Source: Castellaniella sp040276085 (GTDB lineage Bacteria > Pseudomonadota > Gammaproteobacteria > Burkholderiales > Burkholderiaceae_B). Taken from it: a DNA stretch of 64,000 nt. The translations under genes were made by a program, and so were the position numbers. The stretch covers positions 123,445 to 187,444 of the forward strand of contig NZ_JBELOK010000008.1 of assembly GCF_040276085.1 (NCBI RefSeq), given 5' to 3'. The notes beneath the pieces are model-generated. The model saw only the letters and a list, made by a program, of their open reading frames with translations. It ran no database searches and was not told the DNA's origin. Positions 50,033 to 58,496 of this stretch are shown one piece after another; within the stretch, counting starts at the first letter, position 1, and each line of letters starts with the position of its first letter.

Positions 50033-52711
50033 CTATACAGTGCGTACTACCCAACTATGGCCGTGTTTTATGTTTCGTTCTGCTTGATCCAGGCGCAGCC
50101 CGGCTACTACGCGGCCACGATGACGGCGCAGCCAGCCCGAGAAATAACGGGTCTCAAACTCGCCACGGCCACGCGGTGGAATGCCAACATCAGAAAGCGC
50201 GTCGCGTAGTGCCATTTCGTCTTCGCTTCGATGGGTGTTGCTATCGCGCATCAGGTCAGCTAGGTCTTTGACGTGCACTGCCCGCGATCCATACCAGGTG
50301 TGCCATGCCTCTAACACAGCGATATGTTGCGCGTGGTGTGGGTCTTCTGCTTTCGACAGTTTCAGCACCTCCAGCAGGTCAGCCATCGGTGCGGGTGCCA
50401 GCCCTTCATGCACTAGCCAGCAAATGCACTGCCTTACAAGGCGTTCCCACTCGTTGAAGCTGCCAAAGCCACCGCCCCCGATAGCAGGCGCTCCAGCGGC
50501 CTGATATGACATCAGCACGGCCAGCAGGTCGGCGCGGTAGGCGTGAAGCTTTCCACGGATCATTTTGCGCGGGTCAAACGAGAAGCGGCGGGCTTCGGGT
50601 GCTTCGCTGTTGGCGTCCAGCGTCACGGGCAGTACGCGTCGAAATAAGTCCCCGCCTGGGCTTACGTTGTTTCCGTTCAGCACGATCAGGGCGCGGTTCT
50701 GCACGCTTCGTACTTCCGATTTACCCAAAATACGGCCTTCGGGTTCGGCACTGGTCAGCATGGCGCACAATGCCGCGCTTTCGATAACGCCGGTCAGGTT
50801 GTCCATTACCAGCCCGGCTCGGCCAGTCAGCAGCGAAGCAAACAGGCGCTTTTCTATTTCTTCGGGGTTGCTCTCGGGTAGCGGCAGCGCGGCCATCGGC
50901 GCCCCCGCCACCAGCATCAGACATTCTGATAACAGGGTTTTACCCGTACCCGGCGCATAGGCGCGGATCAACCAGCCCGGCGCAGTAGGCAGCGTTGCCC
51001 GGCATACCGTTGTCAACAGCCCGGCCAGAAATACAGCGCGGCTCAAGTTTCCATCAAAAGGAAATTCAGCGAAGGGTTCCCATATACGGGCCAAAGCCTC
51101 CCGTAGCGCCTCACTAGCAAGGGGGCGCGGTGTCTGTCGCTCCGGGAAATTGTCCAGGTATAGCAGTTCGGTAGGGGCATCAAAGCCGGGGCGTTGAATC
51201 ACGCTACCATCGGGGCGCATCACTGGGAACGTCACAATACCCGCCACTTTCGGCAGCCCCCAATCACCACGGGCAGCCATGACACGCGCGGCCAGGTCTT
51301 GCGGGCAGTCGGTCGGTTGCCATGTTGGCGGGTTGGCGCGTCGGTCAAACGTCTGGAATTGAAAGCACTGCTCAAGGTGGGTTCTAAGCCATGGCAGCTC
51401 AACCAGAACCAGCACACCATCGGCCAGTCTTACCAGTTGCCCGGCGCGCTCGAATACCTCACCATCACAGCGCAGGCGCTCCAGCACGGCTGCCACCGCG
51501 CGCGGTGAATCTCCGCGAGCCAGTTTCAGAACGCTGGCAGGTCGCAACAAGCTATAACGCTGTCCGCCGTGGGCGTGTGAATACAGGTAAGGGCGCCCCC
51601 CGCTTCGCAGATTAAGCCATGCAATACGCTGATCTTTGCCAAGCCCTAGCGGATCGGCGAAGCGTTCCCCGTGCCATCGGTCGGGATCGTCCAGCAGTTC
51701 GCCCACGGTCACACGTTGCCCCCTTCGGTGCGTCAGTTCAAAGTCACCCCATAGGCGGTAATCAGTCACAGCAGCCCGCAGGCGCTCGGCCTTTTCTTCG
51801 CGTTCGTTTTCGCTCAGGGTTGCCGGTAAGGCCGCCACACGTTCAGCCACCCATGCTTCGCGCGCGTCGTGCTGTTCAAATAGCAGCGCGCCATCATCAC
51901 GGGCAACGGCTTTTATTTCTTGCAGCCGTGCAGCTTCTGTGGGTGTCAGGGGGGCTATGGCCTGGGCGGTGTCTAGCGGCAAGGCATCGCCGTTTATTGC
52001 CTCTGGGGCGGGGCGCTGTGCCGCAAGCGGTGGCACGGTCACGGGGGCGGCGGCGAAGTCCAGGCGGCAGGGTTGCCATACGGCGGCATCAATTAACGCG
52101 CGTTCTAGCAGCGTACCGGCTCGGCTTATGTCATAGCGGCCATGCCCGGCCAGCCATAGCCGGTCAAATAGTGCCTTGCCCGCTCTGGGTATATCGCGGG
52201 CATCCGTTACCAGGACATACAGCCTTTGCCCTCGCAGGCCGGTTATTTCTTCGCCGGTCTCACTGTTAAAGATATAACTTGATCCAGACGGCCCCCAAAC
52301 CATCGGGGCGGCGGCCATCGCGGGGCAGGCTTCGCATAGTGCAGCCAGCAGGGCGTTACGGTTTAGCGGGACACCAGCGGGGGCGGGGTCATAGTCCAGC
52401 ATTAACCAGCCAGTAGTGGCAGGCCATCGGAAATGTTCGTTATCGCGCGCTATGCTACCCGGTGCAGCCTCGGGTAATTTTTTTTGAGTAACGATAGGGT
52501 GCGGCTGCCCATCGGCAGGTATGCCAAATGTCAGGGCCTGGGTTGTTTGCAAGCCTTGCAGCAGTTCGACCATTTCCGCCGGGGAATCAATCGTAACGGG
52601 CTCTGCCATGCCATCGGTCATGTGCCCGGCTTGTTCTTTTTTCGGCTGCCCGTTAACTATGTGCCACTGTTTCGTTAGGCGCTGGGCAGAAGTAATAATC
52701 GTGACATTCAT
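50033..52711 (-). CDS. primase/helicase-like replication ATPase of the island
   Basis: An 892-residue protein. The N-terminal third looks like a primase-type domain (WLMLDYDPAP at about 103-112, with the acidic pair of archaeo-eukaryotic primases), a linker follows, and an ATPase lies at about 560-780 with Walker A APGTGKT (586-592) and Walker B GLVMDN (633-638). It resembles the primase-helicases that start replication of P4-type satellites and prophages. The start overlaps the stop of the winged-helix gene by four bases. Confidence 0.8.
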   Translation of the reverse strand: MNVTIITSAQRLTKQWHIVNGQPKKEQAGHMTDGMAEPVTIDSPAEMVELLQGLQTTQALTFGIPADGQPHPIVTQKKLPEAAPGSIARDNEHFRWPATTGWLMLDYDPAPAGVPLNRNALLAALCEACPAMAAAPMVWGPSGSSYIFNSETGEEITGLRGQRLYVLVTDARDIPRAGKALFDRLWLAGHGRYDISRAGTLLERALIDAAVWQPCRLDFAAAPVTVPPLAAQRPAPEAINGDALPLDTAQAIAPLTPTEAARLQEIKAVARDDGALLFEQHDAREAWVAERVAALPATLSENEREEKAERLRAAVTDYRLWGDFELTHRRGQRVTVGELLDDPDRWHGERFADPLGLGKDQRIAWLNLRSGGRPYLYSHAHGGQRYSLLRPASVLKLARGDSPRAVAAVLERLRCDGEVFERAGQLVRLADGVLVLVELPWLRTHLEQCFQFQTFDRRANPPTWQPTDCPQDLAARVMAARGDWGLPKVAGIVTFPVMRPDGSVIQRPGFDAPTELLYLDNFPERQTPRPLASEALREALARIWEPFAEFPFDGNLSRAVFLAGLLTTVCRATLPTAPGWLIRAYAPGTGKTLLSECLMLVAGAPMAALPLPESNPEEIEKRLFASLLTGRAGLVMDNLTGVIESAALCAMLTSAEPEGRILGKSEVRSVQNRALIVLNGNNVSPGGDLFRRVLPVTLDANSEAPEARRFSFDPRKMIRGKLHAYRADLLAVLMSYQAAGAPAIGGGGFGSFNEWERLVRQCICWLVHEGLAPAPMADLLEVLKLSKAEDPHHAQHIAVLEAWHTWYGSRAVHVKDLADLMRDSNTHRSEDEMALRDALSDVGIPPRGRGEFETRYFSGWLRRHRGRVVAGLRLDQAERNIKHGHSWVVRTV

Positions 52712-53013
52712 GCTTGCACCTCTGCCGGTTCGCTTGCCAGTGAATATAAGGCGCAGCCGTGATGCTGGAACCCGTCGCGGTCGGTCAGCGTGATTCGTTC
52801 CGTTATGATTTCGTAACCCATGCGGCGCAGTTCGATAATGCGGGCCGGTGCCTGATAGCAGCCCATACGGCGCAGGTCATAGGATGTTTTCGGGCCGGTG
52901 CGTAAAGCGTCAATGATCCGCAGCCTTTGGGCTTCGCTGGCTGTCGATACCGGGGTAAAATGGCCTTGGTCTTTGGCGCTCTCACTGCTCTTTGTGGTGG
53001 GGGCGTTTTTCAT
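52708..53013 (-). CDS. winged-helix/HTH protein of the island
   Basis: A 101-residue protein whose centre (RIIDALRTGPKTSYDLRRMG, then PARIIELRRMGYEI) has a winged-helix pattern seen in many Burkholderiales prophages. It likely binds DNA, perhaps as a replication accessory or regulator. Overlaps of four bases with both neighbours mark a tight operon. Confidence 0.7.
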   Translation of the reverse strand: MKNAPTTKSSESAKDQGHFTPVSTASEAQRLRIIDALRTGPKTSYDLRRMGCYQAPARIIELRRMGYEIITERITLTDRDGFQHHGCALYSLASEPAEVQA

Positions 53014-53231
53014 TGTTTGCCCTCCTGTTTCCAGCAGTTAGGGCTAGCAAGCCAGGCGCGGATTTCCTCGACACGAAACCCTACGCTATTTGGGCCAAGG
53101 CGAACGGGAGCGGGGAAAGTTCCGTTTTTGATCCAGCGATAGATCGTCGGCTTTGATTTGGTGGTGACGGCGCAAACCGTGCGAATTGGCGTGAAGCCAA
53201 TGGGTGGCAGGTGAATAGCAAGTGCTTCCAT
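53010..53231 (-). CDS. AlpA-family excisionase/regulator
   Basis: A 73-residue AlpA/MerR-like DNA-binding protein: VCAVTTKSKPTIYRWIKNGTF followed by PAPVRLGPNSVGFRVEEIRAWLA. AlpA proteins control integrase expression and excision in P4-type islands. AAGGA lies upstream of the ATG. Confidence 0.88.
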   Translation of the reverse strand: MEALAIHLPPIGFTPIRTVCAVTTKSKPTIYRWIKNGTFPAPVRLGPNSVGFRVEEIRAWLASPNCWKQEGKQ

Positions 53232-53364
53232 AGCATCAGTTCCTTACTTGCGCGAGTTATGCGCGGATCAAGGCGGGCCGATGATGCCCTGATACCGCGC
53301 AAACCGCGTTAAATCGGCTTGATGCTATGTTTGCTTATGTAGGACGCCGTTAAAATTACTAGTG

Positions 53365-53399
53365 CGTCGCAGCGGCTAGCCTTTACGTCGCAGCGGCTA
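53365..53399. repeat. 21-bp-spaced direct repeat at the end of the 53383 gene
   Basis: CGTCGCAGCGGCTA occurs at 53365-53378 and 53386-53399. The right copy encodes the protein C-terminus LAAAT and the left copy lies just past the stop in the same frame, as if a 21-bp segment was duplicated. Confidence 0.6.
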
Positions 53400-53886
53400 A
53401 CTTGGGTTTGGGAATGTTCCTTAATGCTTTTCTGGCTGTGGAGAATGACATTCCTATACCAGCACACTCCTGCTCTGCACAGAGATCTCTAGAACTGTAT
53501 TTTCCAGTAGCCCAAATTTCCTGTATTTTTCTCCGCTTTTCGCGGTTCCCCCTTGGCTTATCGTGTCCCACATTGGCGGACTTTCTGGCTTTCTCGCTTC
53601 TGTCGTATTTCACTTTTGTTAGTTCGGCGGTTACGCGGTGATATGCAGTGTCTGACGCAAATCTCAACATCATCTGCATGACTGCGCCGGGGTATATATA
53701 CGGCTCGTTGTAAGAAGATTCTAAGAACGCATCAAAGGCGGCAGCGGGGTCACCATCGCTGTCTAGCGCCCCCTTCAGGACGGCCAGTAAGCGTTCGGCC
53801 TGCTCGGTCGCTTCATTTCGTACTAATTTATGTATTTGGTTCCATGCAAGTGTTACTGGGAACTTTCTACCAAAGTATTCGCTCAT
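53383..53886 (-). CDS. island protein with C-terminal HTH-like segment
   Basis: A 167-residue protein starting MSEYFGRKFPVTLAWNQI. The C-terminus (SSRDLCAEQECAGIGMSFST) looks like a helix-turn-helix, which suggests DNA binding. The start overlaps the integrase stop (ATGA), so it is coupled to the integrase. The gene is AT-rich compared with the host genes around the island. Confidence 0.6.
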   Translation of the reverse strand: MSEYFGRKFPVTLAWNQIHKLVRNEATEQAERLLAVLKGALDSDGDPAAAFDAFLESSYNEPYIYPGAVMQMMLRFASDTAYHRVTAELTKVKYDRSEKARKSANVGHDKPRGNREKRRKIQEIWATGKYSSRDLCAEQECAGIGMSFSTARKALRNIPKPKLAAAT

Positions 53887-55115
53887 CCTGCATTCCTTAT
53901 CTGAATTACGTTTTCGGTTGTTCGCCCCATAACGTGATCGGCCCATGACTGCATTAACTTAGTGCGGGCTGTAAGGCGGTCGGTACGTTCGTAGGCGGCT
54001 TGAACCTTGTTGCCTATGGTGTGTGCCAAGCTACGTTCTGCCAGATCAGTGCTTACGCCATGATCAGCGCACCAGTTGCGGAAACTTGCTCTAAACCCGT
54101 GGGCGGTTGCGATCCGGCCCTGTATGTCGCTGCTTGCTTGTGCTTTGCGTAGCAGACTGGTCAGCGCCATATCGGATAGTTCGCCCCCACGCAGGGCAGG
54201 AAAAACTAGAGCGTCAGGGGCGGGCGTTTCATCGCCTTGCAGATTACGAAGCAAGGCCTGGGCGTCATCGGACAACGGGACACGGTGCGGCTGCTTTGCT
54301 TTCATGCGTATTGCCGGAATAATCCAAAGTTGGCCGTTCAGATCAAATTCCTGCCAGGTAGCCCCTCGAACCTCACCAGATCGTGCGGCGGTCAGGATGG
54401 TAAACAGTAATGCCGCGCGTGATCCCCATACCGGCGGGCGGTTCAGGTGTTCTCGAACAAATACCGGGATGTCTTTCCATGGCATCGCCGGATGGTGTCT
54501 TATTTGTGCCGCTTCTTTTTTATTGGATAGGGGCAGCAGCGCCCCCACGTCATCAAGCGGGTTTACGACGATGAACTTCCGGGCGCGGCAAGCGGCCATA
54601 ACGGCGCTGCAGCGCATTTTTACCCTCTTTGCCGTTTCAGGTATGGTCAGCCAGATCGGCGCCAGTGCATCGCCGAAATGTGCGACCTGCAGGTGATCCA
54701 CACGAATACCGCCGATAGTCGGGAATATGTGTTGTTCAAGACTGGATATCCATTGAGCCTTGTGCTTGTCGTTTCGGAAGCCCGGCGCCAGAAGTGCCCA
54801 GTGATCCCTTGCCGCCTGTTCAAAGGTTGGGATTTTGCGTTGGGTTTGACGCGCTAGAATCGGGTCGATCCCGTCTTGTATCTGTTCGCGGGCTGCTAAG
54901 GCTTTTTCAATAGCGCGGGCTACGCCAGTATCGGGAAATGAACCCAGACCCATGTCCCGACGCTTGCCGGTAACTGGGGATACATACCGAATGATCCACT
55001 TACCTTTGCCGCGATCCGATCCGGGGAACAAATACAAACCTGTTACGCCCCCCGGTATAGGCTTGTCTCCGGGCTTAATGGCCCTTGCCGTTCTGTCTGT
55101 TATATAACCCATCAT
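53883..55115 (-). CDS. P4-type tyrosine integrase
   Basis: A 410-residue recombinase. The N-terminal arm-binding domain (DUF4102 type: LYLFPGSDRGKGKWIIRYV) is followed by the catalytic domain with R245 (TAARSGEVRG), H339-x-x-R342 (HGFRASFR), H365 (LAHTIG) and Y375 (AAYERTD): all catalytic residues are present. It would recombine the 15-bp tRNA-Ser site. The start is ATG 55115 after GGGG; a second ATG follows. It lies next to attR, as usual for this class. Confidence 0.93.
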   Translation of the reverse strand: MMGYITDRTARAIKPGDKPIPGGVTGLYLFPGSDRGKGKWIIRYVSPVTGKRRDMGLGSFPDTGVARAIEKALAAREQIQDGIDPILARQTQRKIPTFEQAARDHWALLAPGFRNDKHKAQWISSLEQHIFPTIGGIRVDHLQVAHFGDALAPIWLTIPETAKRVKMRCSAVMAACRARKFIVVNPLDDVGALLPLSNKKEAAQIRHHPAMPWKDIPVFVREHLNRPPVWGSRAALLFTILTAARSGEVRGATWQEFDLNGQLWIIPAIRMKAKQPHRVPLSDDAQALLRNLQGDETPAPDALVFPALRGGELSDMALTSLLRKAQASSDIQGRIATAHGFRASFRNWCADHGVSTDLAERSLAHTIGNKVQAAYERTDRLTARTKLMQSWADHVMGRTTENVIQIRNAG

Positions 55116-55236
55116 CCGGCCCCACACGTTTGCATAGATTGGATGATACTGTCTGATACTCGCTAAGTCATTAACTAATTGATATTTATAATGTATTGTT
55201 TTCTGCTGATACTCGGTGATTCTATGAAACGGCAGA

Positions 55237-55251
55237 CCCCTTGTCCGCCAA
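55237..55251. repeat. attR: second copy of the 15-bp tRNA 3' end
   Basis: CCCCTTGTCCGCCAA, identical to 48330-48344, and followed by a similar ATTA stretch. It marks the right edge of the island. Confidence 0.85.
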
Positions 55252-55261
55252 TGATTAAAAT

Positions 55262-55296
55262 CCCTGCAAACAGCGTGTTTGCAGGGGTTTTGTTTT
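55262..55296 (+). terminator. displaced terminator of tRNA-Ser
   Basis: A perfect 11-bp stem CCCTGCAAACA / TGTTTGCAGGG with a GCG loop and a T-rich tail, 11 bases after attR. Before integration it would have followed the tRNA directly, so it is most likely the native tRNA terminator. Confidence 0.85.
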
Positions 55297-55438
55297 GGGG
55301 TTCCACCCCATGTACGGGTATCGGCCTTTATCAGAAGTCATTACCGTGCCAGTGAAGCGGGATTGTTGGCCCACACAGTAATGACTGGTTACACTGACTC
55401 CACAATCGATGCTTTGAACGGCTAGGACCTTCGAGAAT

Positions 55439-56506
55439 ATGGACTGGTCTAACGGTATTATCCAATTGCCGCCACATTGCCATCTTCCAACTATGGTCAT
55501 GTACCTTTCAATGGCCACGCCGTTCGCAAACCAAGATGATGCCGAATTCAACAAAATGGGGGCGGTCACTGCCGGCGGAGATACGATATTTACACCGGTT
55601 CAGGTTTCAGATACTCACTACGCTTTTGTTCCGGGCCCAGAGTTTTGCCCAAGGCTTTATCGAGGTCAAAGTACTGATTATGGAACATGCAAGGCAGGCT
55701 TGTTTCGTAAAAGCATCAAGTATGGTGATCTGATTTTTTGGAAAATTAAGCAGATTGAGTTGCTGGCCTTGATTGAGCGCCATCCGGCGGCTCTTGAGAT
55801 GTCCAAGTATTGGACTATCAGCGGGCTCAGGCTTCAAATGAGTTTGAATGCCATGGCGCAGCATTATGGCCACAAAACGGACATTGTTGATCTAACTCGG
55901 TCACGCAACGTTGCCATGTTCTTCGCCACACATAGGTTTACACATGATGCCTGGATACCTGCAGTCGGGCAAAAAGCCGTCCTCTACACCATTGACCTCG
56001 CTAAATTGGTGTCCCACCATCCCGGCCTCTTTCCTATTGGAATCGAACCATTCTCTAGGCCATACGCACAACGGGCATTTGGTCTACAGTTAGGCATGGC
56101 GGATGATTTAGCCAAGCTGGCTGGTGTCGCGGCGGAAAATTTTACGGTTACGCCCGAGATTGCTAGCGAGACTCTGCAGCATGTCGGCGGAATTACAGGC
56201 TTATTTCCACGTGACCCTTTTGAAATACTAATCGACGAACAAACTGCGCGACGCAGTGTCCACCTAGACTCGATAGGACGGGCGTATATCATGAGTCAGA
56301 TGCCCACCGGTCTGAGCTATGGTGACGTTGAGCGGCACCTAAAAGAAGCAGGGTACAGTATTTCCCGAGCGCCCATGAAGCTACCCAGTAGTGACTTACT
56401 TGCAGAGGCACAGGTGCACTGGCAAGAACTCCGTCAGAAGTTTTGGCAAAGTATCCGTGTCAGAGTTGTAGGTGAGCACATCAATACAGGACGGGTTGCA
56501 TACTGA
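55439..56506 (+). CDS. FRG-domain protein
   Basis: A 355-residue protein with an FRG domain: RLYRGQSTDYGTCKAGLFR (R75) and the signature AQHYGHKTDIVDLTRSRNVA followed by FFATH. FRG-domain proteins are often found in accessory and defence-linked loci, but their biochemistry is not settled. The C-terminal 150 residues are not recognised. It has no signal peptide. It sits between the island right end and rhuM, so it may be an older insertion. Confidence 0.75.
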   Translation: MDWSNGIIQLPPHCHLPTMVMYLSMATPFANQDDAEFNKMGAVTAGGDTIFTPVQVSDTHYAFVPGPEFCPRLYRGQSTDYGTCKAGLFRKSIKYGDLIFWKIKQIELLALIERHPAALEMSKYWTISGLRLQMSLNAMAQHYGHKTDIVDLTRSRNVAMFFATHRFTHDAWIPAVGQKAVLYTIDLAKLVSHHPGLFPIGIEPFSRPYAQRAFGLQLGMADDLAKLAGVAAENFTVTPEIASETLQHVGGITGLFPRDPFEILIDEQTARRSVHLDSIGRAYIMSQMPTGLSYGDVERHLKEAGYSISRAPMKLPSSDLLAEAQVHWQELRQKFWQSIRVRVVGEHINTGRVAY

Positions 56507-56803
56507 CAGTATGCCGGGGGTTCGGGGCTAGAAAAAGAGCTTGTCAATCAGGATGCCGAGGATGGGGAAGGTAATTATCTCCTCTAGGACGAGAAGCGAG
56601 ATTAGACAGCAAGCCCTGGCTGCCAAAGCAACGAATAGTGCAGGAACCCACGCATCAAAGCCTCTCCGGGCACATGAGCGTAGCATTGAACCTCACATCG
56701 GCGAGCTCGTAAGTGGTTGTGGTACATCCTAACGGGCATAATACATAGCAAGCTACCTCCCGCATTACCTTTTGATCTAAACCCTCCCATCTATCGCCAC
56801 GCC
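56507..56803. other. spacer between FRG and RhuM genes
   Basis: 297 bases without a plus-strand gene. The minus strand has a short hydrophobic frame (56528-56686). No terminator or promoter stands out. Confidence 0.4.
56528..56686 (-). CDS. possible 52-residue membrane peptide
   Basis: ATG at 56686 with GAGG four bases upstream, reading through a hydrophobic stretch (WVPALFVALAARACCLISLL) to EEIITFPILGILIDKLFF and a TAG stop. One or two membrane helices are possible. It has no known relatives that can be named; it may be chance. Confidence 0.25.
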   Translation of the reverse strand: MLRSCARRGFDAWVPALFVALAARACCLISLLVLEEIITFPILGILIDKLFF

Positions 56804-57805
56804 ATGGAAGATCTGATTCTTTACACCACAGAAGACGGGCGTAGTCAGATCAAGCTGCGGGCGCAGGAGCAGACGGTCTGGTTGACTCAATTGGAGATGG
56901 CGGAGCTGTTTGATGCCACGAAACAGAATATCTCCCTTCACCTAAAGAATATCTTTGAGGACGGGGAATTGGGCGCGGATTCAGTTGTCAAGGAATCCTT
57001 GACAACTGCTGCTGATGGCAAGCGATACCAGACTCTGCTTTACAACCTTGATGCCATCCTGGCCGTTGGCTACCGGGTGCGTTCGCCACGTGGCGTGCAG
57101 TTCCGTCGATGGGCCTCTACCGCACTGAAGGAGTACCTGATCAAGGGCTTTGTGATGGACGACGAGCGGCTGAAGAACCCGGACGGCCGTCCGGATTACT
57201 TCGACGAGATGCTGGCGCGCATCCGGGACATCCGTGCTTCCGAGAAACGCTTCTACCAGAAGGTGCGCGACCTCTTTGCGCTCTCCAGTGACTACGACAA
57301 GACGGATAAGGCCACGCAGGTTTTCTTTGCCACGGTGCAGAACCTGTTGATCTTTGCTGTGACGCAAAAGACTGCCGCCGAACTCATCACCGCCCGGGCA
57401 AATCCGGCCGATTCACATTTCGGCCTGCTTGCCTGGGTGGGTGATGAGGTGCACAAGGCGGATATCGTGGTGGCGAAGAACTACCTGACCGAAGATGAGA
57501 TTGACACGCTGAACCGGCTGGTGGTGATCTTCCTGGAAACCGCCGAACTGCGAGCCAAGGGCAGGCAGGAGACGCGCATGGCGTTTTGGAAGCTGAATGT
57601 GGGTCAGATCATCACGTCCAATGGTTTTCCGTTGCTCTCGCACGCCGGAACGATCAGTCATGAGCAGATGGAAGTGCGCACGGGCGAGCTGTACCTCCAA
57701 TTTGATCAGGCCCGCAAACGAGCGGAAGCCATTGCGGCCGACCAGCAGGATGAGGCTGACCTCCAAGTGCTGGAAGCCAAAATCAAACGGCGCCTAAAAA
57801 AATGA
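56804..57805 (+). CDS. RhuM family protein
   Basis: A 333-residue RhuM protein. The N-terminus has the KilA-N/HTH-like block TVWLTQLEMAELFDATKQNI and YRVRSPRGVQFRRWASTALK, the core block of the family. First named from a Salmonella pathogenicity island, these proteins occur mostly on islands and within type I restriction loci; their role is unknown. The ATG at 56804 fits the family start. Its TGA overlaps an ATG that opens an HsdM-like remnant. Confidence 0.88.
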   Translation: MEDLILYTTEDGRSQIKLRAQEQTVWLTQLEMAELFDATKQNISLHLKNIFEDGELGADSVVKESLTTAADGKRYQTLLYNLDAILAVGYRVRSPRGVQFRRWASTALKEYLIKGFVMDDERLKNPDGRPDYFDEMLARIRDIRASEKRFYQKVRDLFALSSDYDKTDKATQVFFATVQNLLIFAVTQKTAAELITARANPADSHFGLLAWVGDEVHKADIVVAKNYLTEDEIDTLNRLVVIFLETAELRAKGRQETRMAFWKLNVGQIITSNGFPLLSHAGTISHEQMEVRTGELYLQFDQARKRAEAIAADQQDEADLQVLEAKIKRRLKK

Positions 57806-57920
57806 CCGAAGCTAACCAAAAACAACTAGGCAACGCCCCCTGGAGCATCTATCGCCAACGCACCGCGCGGGATGATAGGCGTGGATGATTTCTTTGATGT
57901 TTGCGTTGGCTTTTTGGCAA
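57802..57920 (+). pseudogene. hsdM 5' remnant (type I restriction modification subunit)
   Basis: ATG at 57802 overlaps the rhuM stop. The first residues MTEANQKQLGNAPWSI resemble the HsdM N-terminus (usually MTEQ...QLGKTLWDI). After about 15 codons the frame drifts, though bases near 57865-57900 still look like the HsdM LRGAMNADDF coding region with small indels, and a stop follows. It looks like the decayed start of a type I methylase gene. Pattern recognition only. Confidence 0.4.
57854..57915 (+). terminator. possible terminator after rhuM
   Basis: GCCAACGCA (57854-57862) and TGCGTTGGC (57902-57910) can pair, followed by TTTTT. The 39-base loop makes it weak. Confidence 0.3.
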
Positions 57921-57953
57921 CCGCGACTTGGCGATGGCGCTTTTGAGACGCCC

Positions 57954-58433
57954 TTAGCGGCCGGCATCCCACAGCGTTTGCTGAGGCGATTTCTGCTGGT
58001 TGTAGGCGGGGTCGTCGGGGAAGCGTCCGTTGTCGTCGGCCCAGAGCACCTGAAAGACGCGGATGGACTCGCCAAACCGGCTGCTGGCCTGGGCTACCCT
58101 TTGCTTGAGGACAAACGGCGTGGAGACATCGCGCAGTTGCACCGGGATACGCACGGCCTGCCCTGGCAGGGCCTGGTCGGCCAGCCCGCCGTGTTGGCGG
58201 GCATAGGCCACCACGTCAGATATCACATCCATGGCCAGCTGGCTGTCCAGTGTGCCCGTGAGGATAAGCTCGGGGTGTTTGGTGCGGGCCAGGCCGAGGG
58301 TGTGGATGAACCACGTGGCTGGATCCATGTCGTCGTCGGAGACGATGAGGTGGGTGTAGTCGTGCCACTTGAGTTTGTCTTCCAGAAAGCCTTGCAGCTT
58401 GCTCCGGTTTCTTTCTTCTTCTGATGTGGCCAT
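57954..58433 (-). CDS. DUF4262 domain protein
   Basis: A 159-residue cytoplasmic protein with the DUF4262 pattern WFIHTLGLARTKHPELILTG and a C-terminal FRVFQVLWADDNGRFPDDP-like end. The family is unknown in function. It lies downstream of fabI on the same strand, 63 bases apart, with a hairpin (GCTGGCC/GGCCAGC, 58466-58483) between. Confidence 0.75.
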   Translation of the reverse strand: MATSEEERNRSKLQGFLEDKLKWHDYTHLIVSDDDMDPATWFIHTLGLARTKHPELILTGTLDSQLAMDVISDVVAYARQHGGLADQALPGQAVRIPVQLRDVSTPFVLKQRVAQASSRFGESIRVFQVLWADDNGRFPDDPAYNQQKSPQQTLWDAGR

Positions 58434-58465
58434 ATGTCTTGATGTGAGGTGGGCAGAGGATAGGC

Positions 58466-58483
58466 GCTGGCCCCGCGGCCAGC
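58466..58483 (-). terminator. GC-rich hairpin after fabI
   Basis: Stem GCTGGCC / GGCCAGC with a four-base loop, 14 bases past the fabI stop. No T-tract, so any stop is likely Rho-dependent or partial. Confidence 0.35.
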
Positions 58484-58496
58484 CCCGCCCGTATTA

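Larger units (their letters stand above)
48330..55251. mobile_element. tRNA-Ser integrated island of satellite type (6.9 kb)
   Basis: Bounded by 15-bp direct repeats of the tRNA 3' end. All genes read leftward: integrase, 53383 gene, AlpA, winged-helix protein, primase/helicase-like ATPase, three small proteins and a membrane protein. No capsid, terminase, tail or conjugation gene is seen. The gene set resembles P4-like phage satellites or defective prophage remnants. Confidence 0.8.
55116..55438. other. island right-end region without genes
   Basis: 323 bases holding the integrase upstream region, attR (55237-55251) and the displaced tRNA terminator (55262-55296). The part from 55297 to 55438 shows no gene; it supplies the upstream region of the FRG gene, with AGGA about 12 bases before its ATG. 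Confidence 0.6.
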
